A stretch of 64,000 nucleotides of DNA from Acanthopleura granulata (taxonomy: Eukaryota > Mollusca > Polyplacophora > Chitonida > Chitonidae). Of this stretch, positions 1 through 10,400 are shown piece after piece (positions within the stretch are counted from its first letter, which is position 1; each line of letters opens with the position of its first letter). Under the pieces are notes generated by a model. The model had not been told where the DNA came from. It worked only from the letters and a program-made list of their open reading frames with translations, and searched no databases. Position numbers and translations under genes: made by a program. Location: positions 3,685,333 through 3,749,332 of the forward strand of contig JABBOT010000022.1 in NCBI GenBank assembly GCA_016165875.1, in the 5' to 3' direction.

Positions 1-780
1 GCTTGAAAACAAAGACATGTAAAACGTGTTATTATTAGATAGTAGATGGGTCTAAGAACTTTCTTTATGAAAATGACAGGTGTGTTCAAAGTTAAAAACA
101 CAAGTCAACTTGGAGAAGTGTTCCATTAGATTTCCCACACATTAAACATATAAAAATTCAATCCCTGAGACACGCGAGGTACGGGTTCAAAACAGCCAAA
201 GTACAGCCAGTATACAGGGAATCAGTAGATTCACGTGCAAGCTGATTGTGTGTTCTCACAGACGATAAGAGATCGATGACGTTTATGTGACCTCAACTTG
301 GCCCAGTCCCAAATTCACTGAAGACCACTTGTCTTCCACCAGCCCACCAGAGTGTATATGTCCAATCAATATTTATCATGATCGATGTTTTTTTTACAAA
401 CACCCTGATTTCATCCCACCACAGTACCGACGGTCACAAATGAAAATTCTTGAGCATGATGTTAAACAACAAATAAATTCACAACTTAGACGTAATGTAA
501 CATAAGCCAGATGTGAAAAGGTTAATATAAAAAAAAAACCCAACTTAAAATGAGATATAGTTCTCATTTTCAGTATAAAGCAAACCACTAACGGCCATAT
601 TTGTTCCACAAAGAGTCTATCCACAAGTAATGCCACTCGGTTTAATTATTTTATTTGCCTCCTTGTGTACGCACCACAGGTAGGCCTATGGATGGATCGG
701 GTTCCAGTAGACTATGTGTCATCGGTAAATGTCGATCTGATGTCTTTGGATCTGGGGATTGAAACTGGGGTACATATGTA
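1..780. other. Intergenic, nothing recognised
   Basis: I see no gene, RNA or clear repeat here. Short open frames on both strands have no recognisable motif and no splice-site support. Confidence 0.4.
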
Positions 781-795
781 TGGAGCTCTATATCC

Positions 796-928
796 GTAAA
801 CCACCAAAGAACGAAGAAAGTATATAAAATAGAATAATTAGGACGGATTCATGCAAAGAGAAGCAGTCAACAGTTTTTCAATGATGAGGAAAAGACGCAA
901 TGAATGTTCTTGGCGGTCGAATTAAATC
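796..928 (-). repeat. Dispersed repeat, copy A (inverted)
   Basis: The reverse complement matches 1838-2075 and 23840-24066. The shared core includes TGAATCCGTCCTAATT, followed by TTCTTTGGTGGTTT. No terminal repeats or coding potential are visible. It is probably a fragment of an unidentified mobile element. Confidence 0.6.
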
Positions 929-1249
929 AGTATCCAAATCGTATACCATTCTTGTATATATGGTGTCGTTATATCAGTTCCACTTTGATTGCAGCTGTTC
1001 ATATATCCAACGTGGTGATCATACTCAACACGATGAACATTCGGCCCTACCCACAGGTTAAGCGGGCTTAGACAAACATAAAGAAATAGTCACAGATTTT
1101 GGACAGTCCGCCCATATTTACTAAAAAGGGAGGTGTACTCATTGAAATATTTAATTTGACACACAAGAGACAAGGCATTTGATGGAATATCATTAGCACA
1201 CTAGTTTTTGTAGTAATAACTTGTGACGTTGACAAATCATCACACAACA

Positions 1250-1481
1250 CACCTGATCTAACACGTGCTACAAGGCGAGATATGTGTACGCCATAAGCAG
1301 GACCCAGCAATGTATCCAAATTGGGATTATTAACTATATCAAAATTGACACCCTTATAAATTCGGCGTGACAGGAAACTGTTGTGGTCTTTGCACCTGTA
1401 CAAATCCAGGTAAGAAATACCACCTGGAGACTCCAAAACTGCCCAAGCAAGTACCTGCATGACCGATTTAAAGGTCATCAA
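1250..1481 (-). mobile_element. Retroelement reverse-transcriptase-region relic
   Basis: A minus-strand open frame reads SYLDLYRCKD, then IYKGVNFDIVNNPNLD, then GPAYGVHISRLVARVR. This resembles the segment just after the RT core in a widespread invertebrate retroelement type, where a 'YLDL ... IYDKRDDFNF.IVNFP.L ... AYGVYISQLVRYAR' pattern is common; the comparison is from memory. The frame continues to about 1068 without recognisable motif, and no RT catalytic motif is present, so it is a short relic. It lies between two inverted copies of a dispersed repeat (796-928 and 1838-2075), which may or may not belong to the same element. Confidence 0.45.
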
Positions 1482-1837
1482 AGGTTTGAGCTATATAAAG
1501 TGGTAGACCACTTCATGGGTATCAGCAAAGTCATAAACTTTTTGCCATGCTCAATACCTTATTTAAAATGCCATTCAGTCCATAAAGGCCTATCAAAGAA
1601 TTCAAGTATCTGACTGAATTTAACTGGACACCTTATAACGTGATACTTCCTTGTTGTCGTGCTGTATAGTACAATGCTTTGGTGCTTTGGTCGGGTGATG
1701 CTCAGTAGCCTGGTCCTGTCATTCCGCTTCACCTGGGCCTAAGGGTGACATGTTCATCCTGCTGAATTAGATCGCCACGGTGACATGTGAACAGTCGCAA
1801 TCAAAGCACAAATGAGATGCATTTGCCATACCGTAGC

Positions 1838-2075
1838 AGATTTTATTCATCCACCTACAGCATTCCTTGCGATTTTTCGTAATAACTGAAATCTGCTGAC
1901 TGTTTCTCTTTGTATGAATCCGTCCTAATTTTTTTACTTTACATACTTTCTTATAGTCTTTGGTGATTTGTGTGATATGCTGTGGAAACTGGTCTTGGGA
2001 TTATTGCCCCGGAACGCCCATTTTGGTTGACGGTGGTATACGAATGTCTGTATCGACGCATAGATTTACGGTCTG
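1838..2075 (+). repeat. Dispersed repeat, copy B
   Basis: Matches 23840-24066 over most of its length: GAATCCGTCCTAATTTT, an 'AACTGGTCTTG.GATTATTG.CCCGGAAC.CCCATTTTG' stretch, and a shared 'TATACGAATGTC..T.TCGACGC' end. It is inverted relative to 796-928. Confidence 0.65.
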
Positions 2076-2322
2076 ATGCTTCTCAATTGGGTGATGCTAA
2101 AGAAAGCCAGCAACTTTATCATAACCTATAGTCTGATATTTTAGTCTCAGTTATACTGCGGCCTTTTTGTATTGTCCGATACTATCTTTAGTGAAACGAT
2201 GCTTTAGCGATGCTCTACAATATAAGATAATGCTTTAATATAGTCTCATACTTTTTTGGATAATGCTTTATAGCCTGGTACTCTCCATGGTCTGATACAT
2301 TCTTGAGCGATGCATTATATAC

Positions 2323-2533
2323 TTATTTATTTATCTGATTGGCGTTTTACATTGTACTAAGGAATATTTCACATATACCACGGCGGCCAACATCGTAGTG
2401 CATGGGAGGAAAAAGGGGAAAAGCCCAGGGAAAACCCACGACCATCCGCAGGTTGCTGGCAGACCTTCCCACGCACAACTGGAGAGGAGGCCAGCATAAG
2501 CTTGAACTCCGCTGGCGCGCTAACCAACTGAGA
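2323..2533 (-). mobile_element. tRNA-derived SINE, minus orientation
   Basis: The A/T-rich (TTTA)n tail at 2323 is followed by the SINE body (GGCGGCCAACATCG, then AACCCACGACCATCCGCAGG). At the right end is a tRNA-like head read in reverse (GCGCTAACCAACTGAG, the reverse complement of a CTCAGTTGGTTAGCGC A-box region). It interrupts the decayed 47-bp minisatellite region. Confidence 0.75.
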
Positions 2534-2576
2534 TGCATAGTATAGCCTGGTGCTATGGTGTGGTTCTTTATTGGAC

Positions 2577-2907
2577 GAAGCTCTGTATAGCTTCGAGCTT
2601 TATGGTCTGGTGCTTTTCTTTGCACGAAGCTCTGTATAGCCTGGAGCTTTATGGTCTGGTACTTTTTGGGACGAAGCTCTGTATAGCCTGGAGCTTTATG
2701 GTCTGGTACTTTTTTGGACGAAGCTCTGTATAGCCTGGAGCTTTATGGTCTGGTACTTTTTTGGACGAAGCTCTGTATAGCCTGGAGCTTTATGGTCTGG
2801 TACTTTTTTGGACGAAGCTCTGTATAGCCTGGAGCTTTATGGTCTGGTACTTTTTTGGACGAAGTTCTGTATAGCCTGCCTCTCCAGTAGTCTGGTCTTT
2901 TTGGAGT
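2577..2907 (+). repeat. 47-bp minisatellite core, with decayed flanks
   Basis: Seven head-to-tail copies start at 2577, 2626, 2673, 2720, 2767, 2814 and 2861. The period is 47 bp except for the 49-bp first unit, with motif GAAGCTCTGTATAGCCTGG then AGCTTTATGGTCTGGTACTTTTTTGGAC. Middle copies are almost identical. Degenerate versions (GATGCTCTGTATAGCCTGG and similar) continue to about 3190, and also upstream from about 1660 on the far side of the inserted SINE. Several units have no stop in one frame, but this reflects periodicity rather than a gene. Confidence 0.85.
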
Positions 2908-3129
2908 GATGCTCTGTATAGCCTGGGCCTCTAATAGCCTGGTACTTTTTCCGGCGATGTTCTATATAACCTGCCTCTCTGTAGTCTAGTCCTTTTGGGG
3001 CGATGCCCTGTATAACCTGGCTCTCTAATAAATTGGTCCTTTTGGGGACGATTCTCTATATAGCCTGGTTCTGTATGGCCTGCTTCGTTTTCAGGCGATG
3101 CTCAATACAGCTTGGCTGTCTATGGTCTG

Positions 3130-3660
3130 GTCCTTTATTGCTCAATGCAATGTAGCCTGGGGACGTTTATAGCCTGTCTATCTGTCTGACCTGTACAGAT
3201 TTGGGGGAAAAGATTGTGCAAATGTTGGCCTTTGGCTAAAATGACGTCCAACAAATTTTGGTGGTTACCAGGATCAGCATCCGGATTTAAGAACTTTTTA
3301 CATGATTCGTCCTCTTCAATAAATGCGGGTTATTGTCTCTTGGTTTGTAGTTATCGAGATCACATCGGCATTTTGCTGAAGTCGAGGTCTGCGCTGTCTG
3401 AGAGCCTTATAGTTTATTGGATAATTTTAGTCGTGCAGTGCTTTTTTATCTGATAAATGTCATTTAGCGGTTGATGTCTTATTGTATAGAAAATGGGATG
3501 CTTTACACTAGTCTGTAGTAATTCATTGGGTTTAATGTATTCATTACCGTACGCATAGGGTTGCATTATGTAATGCTTTAACGTCTGTTTCATTGTGCAT
3601 TTTGAAATATACATTTGACAATAATTACATGCATCATTTCCAAAGCGTCAGATTTAATTT
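3130..3660. other. Intergenic, nothing recognised
   Basis: After the minisatellite decays there is no feature I can support until the SINE fragment at 3661. Confidence 0.35.
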
Positions 3661-3778
3661 AACGGGGCATGCGGGACTGACGCTCTGTCCGGTTTCCTCC
3701 CACCATAATACTGGTCGCCGTCGTATAAGTGAAATGTTCCTGAGCACGGCGTATAACGCCAATCAAATAAATAGATAA
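3661..3778 (+). mobile_element. tRNA-derived SINE, 3' fragment
   Basis: The 3' half of the same SINE family: CGGTTTCCTCCCACCATAAT, GTCGCCGTCGTATAAGTGAAA and GGCGTATAACGCCAATCAAA, ending in AATAAATAGATAAATA. The tRNA-like head is missing, as expected of a 5'-truncated insertion. Confidence 0.75.
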
Positions 3779-4453
3779 ATACGAATTTATTTATGAGCTG
3801 TTCATTCTGACCAGACCTGGCTTCCGTAGAAACCTGATGTACCACCTGTCCGTAATTGGCTTTTCAGGTCATCCCCAAGTTTGCGTCTTTACCGGGAAAG
3901 AACAGAATACATGTATGTAAGTTGACCCACTCGGATTTACAACAGTAAACAGAAATTACCTTAGGTTACTATATGTGGGTCACGAAATTCGTAGGCCTTT
4001 TCTTCACCGAAAGTAGAAGTATACTGTAAGGGCCTAAGGGCATATATGTGTTATATCCCTAGACATGCCGTGTCACACTTACTTCGCCGAGGGGTTACCG
4101 GAATCCCAAATTATGTAATGTAAGTGTTTGAAGCTGTATCCAGGATTTCTGCAAACTGCACAAGTCAGTATACAGTTTTGTTCAGTGATTTCTTACAGAT
4201 TGCTGCATGTGTGTGAGTAACAGTGTAGGCGGGAACAGCTCTCTTGGAACCTCACGAGAAGGTGGCTTAATTTTGATGTTTTAACACTTCTGATGAATGC
4301 AGCCACGTTGTCATCATCTCTTCGAGTGTATCGTGTCTTCTTTTTTATTTTAGTTTATTTTTTTTATTTTTTTTCAGACCATCCACAAGGAAATTCTATG
4401 TTGCACTATATACAGACCTACCACTACATGTGACCGAATGAAAATTGCCAGCA
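3779..4453. other. Region upstream of transporter gene A
   Basis: No repeat or gene is recognised. It probably contains the promoter and 5' UTR of the downstream transporter gene. A pyrimidine-rich tract followed by AG at about 4352-4377 could be a 5'-UTR splice acceptor. Confidence 0.3.
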
Positions 4454-7400
4454 ATGGATGTGGAATCATGTGAGCTGCATATACGCTCTATACGACTTGT
4501 AACCTCACATCTCTATATACACTGTCTATATGCCATCTTTTAGCTTCTTTGACCACTGAGCCCTGCTCCATTATAAGAGAGGACACATCTGACCATACGT
4601 TACGTACTCTCCTGTTATAATGCTGTTGGGAAAGAGTTTCTACATACCGATATATAGTTAAACAGATAACATTATGGAAAGTAAGACAACTAACCTTGAT
4701 AAGGTGGTCATAGCATGCTCAAGGAACTTTTCGCTCGTAGCGTGCTCACAGCTTTAGATGATATGATTATATATGGCCTGTTAGAAGCTTTTGTTAGGTA
4801 TAGGTCGATGTTATCCTTCCAGATCTCTTCGATTTCCACCAACTATAAACCTTACCGATGTGCGACATACTGTTGTACTCTTGAGTACATGTGAGATCAT
4901 ACAAATGGAAAATCTTATTTTCGAGACTCCTGATTTGATTGAGGGTATTTGCGCAGGGTCGGTCCTATTCGGACAAGAAATAAACCCAACAGAATATCAG
5001 ACATTCACCGAGAGAATGACCTGTGTGGAATCCTCGAGGCTTCGTGTTACAGACCACACAAAAATGGTTATGGTTATGGTCAGTGAATAGATCCTGAAAA
5101 ACTATGCTTGAATATACTTTCGCTAATGCTTTTAGATTTTTTGTCACCAAATTAGACTCAGTCAAATATTGTACATATGACAATATTTCGATTGTATGGT
5201 GGGTTTGTAGGAACCATATTAACAAGGTGGTTCAACAGTGACGTCACACAACTTTGTGTACACCTTATGTTCAGCTCTGAATAAATTTCGTGTGAGAAGT
5301 GTTAGTGTAATGTTAGCCAGTGTATGCCGTGACGTCACTGGTGAACCACATCATCAGGATGGTCCACAAAACCCACCATACAATAAAAACATTTGACTGC
5401 GTTCATTTTGGTTTAGAAAAATCTAAAAAAAAAAAAATCAGTGAAGGTATTTTCAGATACAGTCTCAAATGGTCTTTTCACTCACCATAACTTCATTTTT
5501 GTGTGGCCTTTTCCTTTAAGGTTTATATAACATTTACTGAAACAAAATGACACCCGTTGACGCCTTACAACGTTTTTCAACTTTTGACTAAGATAACGGT
5601 GTTTTTAACGGGGATTTTGCACCGTACTGTAAACTATCACTAGAGGTAACTTTCAATTGTCCGTTTTCCACAGGTTGGTTTCGTTTCTTGGTGCTACTGT
5701 TCAACTGCCTCCTGACAGTTGGCTCTTATTTTTGCTTCGACATGCCAAGCGTGCTACAAGCTGAATTTCAAGGCGTAAGTTGTTTCATTTGCAGCTTGAT
5801 TTTACATTATTTGTAGAACTATACATATATCCATTTTGTCAAATTGTTTCCATTTCTTCCATATTCAGTAAGCTATACGTATATGAGTTGCTGGTTATGT
5901 TTATATGTACTGGTTTTTACGTTATACAAATATACAGTGTTGAAGTAAGGAATGCACCGTGTGTCGTATAGTTGATGCCGAATCTCTCATAGTTTTTGTC
6001 TGCATGATGTGCGGACTACACTGCAGGTCGTATGGCCCATACCGAGCCTCTAATTGTTTGTGCGTGGCGCACGGAGCCAACCTCACGTTCTATGGTCAAT
6101 GACAAATTATCTCAGTCTCTTTGTCTGACGTATACAATTCTGCCATGTCGGCCTATGTTTTATGATGCACGCAAAATTTCTCACTCCCTTTGTCTAAGTT
6201 ACCGTTCTATAAGTTTTACCATGATGATGCATACCGAATCTCCTCCGCTCTGCATACGTTTCACGTACCATTCTGTACGTCGAATCTTTCTCTCTCTCCC
6301 TGTGTCCAAGTTACTATTCTGACATGTATGTTTTATGGTGCACGCCGGGTCTTCCTTCTCTGTGTTTAAGGTACTGAATGTGACCTGTCTAAATCTAACG
6401 AACTCCTCGGGACAATGCTGTCAGGACTGTCTGGGGTTGTCTCCCGCTAACTACAACCTACTCTACGCCATCTTCTCTTGGACGTAAGTCCATGTTTGGG
6501 TAGATGATCTTTGTTTCTCGAAAGTCATTACATTACAATGTAAACATCATGCAAGTCGTCTGGAAACAGTCAGGAATTTGTAAATGTATATAAGTGATGT
6601 AGGTGTTGACTTGTGACAGCAACTTAATAAGACAGAGATATCGCAACTGGCAAATATTAGCATCTGTGATAAATAAGCAGAGTAACTCCGAAGAAATTCA
6701 TTTTGACGTTCTCAGGAGAGGATGACTTAATTAAAGTCGAAATATTGAGGACGTCAGAATGAATTTCTTCGGAGTTACTCTGCTTATTTATTATGCTAAG
6801 CTCTTCGGTGGATCAACTGGATTAGCACCTGTGTTTCTTCACATAACTGAGTTTTACTTTATCCAAGCCTTACTGCTCAGCGTAACGAAACACTTCTGTG
6901 GGGAGGCTTCGCGATTTTATCTTTGACATGCAGATGTAGTCTTGTTATGTTGCAGGAATTCCGTTGTTGTTCTATTTGCGGGATACTTTATCGACAAGGT
7001 TGGTAACAGAGGTGAGTCGGTTAAATGCTCAATTCAGTTACATACCTGTTTTTTGGTTGTTTTCCTTAAATATACGTCAGTTCAACAGCATGTATGTTAA
7101 GCTTGGCTATTCAAATCGATGGAGTCAGCAAGAATTTCAGAAATTCTCAAAGTTTCAAGGTTACGCATCAGGTGTAAATGGCCATAATATATATTTTCCA
7201 ATCACTGAACTCAGGGAAAATTGAAAGCCATCCTCTGGTCTATACACAAAAAGGCTGCAAATAACTTTCTTGTGCTGCAGGCAATGAATACGGTTGTCAC
7301 AATGTATGGGTGGCCAGTAATCATTAGGATATAAAGTTTATCCGAAAGGTGAATGATGGTTATACTTATATGACTCTGTCCGTCCGTTGACCAATCAGTC

Positions 7401-10400
7401 CGTCTGACAGGCCTTCATTTTCATGTAATGACCTTTTCAAACATTGTCCAATCTCGATAGATATTTGCGTGCATCCTCATTATGTGTGACTGCATGTAAA
7501 ATTCGAAAACCATACGATTCCGTGTATAGCATCTGCATATTGAGCTTGCGATATATATTATCCAAATTGACTTGCTTTTGTCAAATTTCAGTGGGTTCCT
7601 TGTTGTTCTCCTCTGCCAGCCTGACTGGGGCCTGTGTATTTGCCGTGGCCACGCTTCCCGCCATACGACATACGGTCGCCATGTTTCCTCTTCTTATGGT
7701 CGGTCGTCTGCTTCTGGGATCTGGGAATGGCTCTCTACGCCGTAAATTTGAACATACTCACCCAACAGAACAGTTCATATACAGTCTACTTTCCATGCCT
7801 TTACTACCTATTGTCCGCATTGCCTTTGGTGAAAATGATACACCATATGTATCAAACAAACTGTTTGTTCAAATTTGAGACAGATATACACCCAAGCCTT
7901 TTGCTACCAGAAAGATGTATCTCCATAGCCTTTGGTCAAAATGAGAAATCTCAGATATTAAATAAATCTTTTGCTCTGATAGCGTCCAAAATACCCCCAA
8001 GCTGCGCTCTGTTGTTACTGATCTCGAAGGATTATCAGAGATACAGCGTACAAAACAAACACTTTTGGCTTGTGTAAATGTGTCATGCACCATGTAAGAA
8101 GCCTTATAACCGTATCTCGGTTGTTATTCAACAATAAGAAATGTCGGAAATATTAAATAAACTCACCACTTTGCTTTTATGAATATACCACTAAGTAGTA
8201 CTAAAACTCGAAATGAGAAATGCACACCAAGTAACACCAGGGTCTTGCACTGAATCTTCCGTGCATTCTTACTGATCATGGAGGTGTATGGGAAGTATCA
8301 CTGAAAGCTTCGTCCTGTGTGTGCATACGTTCCACCAAGTAGCACTTGAACAATATCTACCTTGCTGCTAACCATGAAGGAATATAGAATGTATCAAACT
8401 AACTTTTTTCTCCTGCATGTGCCAATGTTCCACCAAGGATCACAACAAGAGCTATTAAAGAAACCTTTCTTGGGCTTGCTTAGTGACACCATGAAGCAAT
8501 AGTAGACCCACATAATCCCAGTGTTACTAATTATGAATGAATGTCGGAGCTCTCATGCAAACCCATGTAGTACCTCTACAGATACACCACCAAGCAATAC
8601 TGTAAACATATCTCCCTTGTCTCTGGTCGTAAGGAAGGATTGGTGATATAACATAAACACATGTCATGGTTGTGTAGATATACCACCAAGCAATTATAGG
8701 AGCGCTTAGCCTTAGTTTCATTTAGTAAAATTTCCCCGGTGCTTAATGACAAAGATAACTGACCAATGGTTTCGTGTAACCTTGAAATCTAGCCTCTTGT
8801 CTATTTACTTCAGTCAAGGTTTTATTTTTGCTGTTCATGGAAATGCTTAAAAGCGGTCAACTTACATTATTTGTCACAATATGGCTTAATCGAAATTATG
8901 TCTAAAATGAATTAACGTTAAAAGCAATTTGTTACACGCCACTCAAATGAATTTCCATTGTATATGGCACTGGTAGAACCGAAGTCGGGATATTTGAAGG
9001 TTTACAGTACACAATATGGATGTTGCATGGTCAATTTTTTTCTTGTTTCCGCCAATACCCAGTTGTCCAAGATCGGGTGACAGCGTTTTGGTTCAAGGAC
9101 AAGGAACTGGCCATGGCGTTTGGGATAACCCTGTCGTTTTCCCGACTGGGCAGCGTCCTCAACTTCTTACTGACTGAAAACGCAGCCATTAACAAAGGTC
9201 TCAGTTGGGTTCTCTGGGGAGGTATGGAAATAAGCTCTTCTGTCAGATATTATTAAATTAATTTATTTCTGTCATTGGTATATATAGCTTATGTCAAAAA
9301 TATTTCACTCATATAATAGTGGCCAAGCTTATAAGTACTTAGAGAAGTAAAATGTTATTAGATATCCTCTCTTAAAATACAAATGCTAATATAATACAAC
9401 ATGTTAAATATTGTAAAACATAATTGCCAACATCTTTGACTCCCGTCCCATATTAGCGCACCCCAAATCGGTCTATGTGTACAGTAGTCAGTGCCTCCTG
9501 AATATACATTTACCTGCTGAAGTTGGGTGATCTGTTTATTTTGCCGAACAGGAGCTGTGTTATGCGGATGTGGAATGCTGGCAGCCCTCGTCCTCAATGC
9601 TATAGATCTGTATGGGGTCAAACAGCTTGGACAACTGGAGGCCGTCAACATTCAGTCAAAGGCAGTGGTAAAGAGATTGGTGGACATTTTCCCGCCTGTA
9701 TTAAGTAGGAATTAGATCTGTTCAGGAATTGTTCACTGCTAGCATAATCAACCCTATCAGAGCCATTCTGTTACAAAGAGTAACGCCTACATTATCCTCA
9801 TACTCTGAGCCTCGTCGCTCATAACAAACATTTAAAATGAGATAAAAAAACAGCAGCCAGATCTCGCACAAAGCATACATCTGGTTCAAACAACTGAATT
9901 GTTGTATTACCACTAAATGTGGATCACTATATAAACTTGTACAGCGGTGATGTTGGATTTTCTTCTCTGCTCCTGTAAGAACCACCTCCTGCTATATTTG
10001 TGGTGTTCTTCCAGAGACTGGCGGACGTGAAGCGGTTTCCGTTGGTGTACTGGCTGTTGGTTCTGGCCATCGTCTTCTTCTACAGTTCTGTTCTTCCGTT
10101 GATAGCAGACTCAAGGTAAGACATGCTCAGACGTGCTTTTACCTTCTAAAAGCTCTTGCGGATATTTTGTCTTCAAATTAAGCAGAAACCAATTACAAAT
10201 GAGAATTTCACATTGCATGGTTACACATACTCGAGTGATTACAAAATTTGAAACTGCAGCCAGTCTAAATGACTTCAATAATATAATCAGGATGCATTGC
10301 TGGCAATGATTAAAATGATTAAAATAGTGCGAGATGGATACTTTATTTATTTCTACATCGTGCTCTGTCTATAGCTGTGTGTGACAAAAGATTTTTAAGA

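Noticed and set aside
7444..8077. Two overlapping 144-147 codon open frames around exon 5 of transporter A
   Set aside because: They are the real exon read through its donor into the intron, and an out-of-frame shadow of it. The true exon is 7592-7741.
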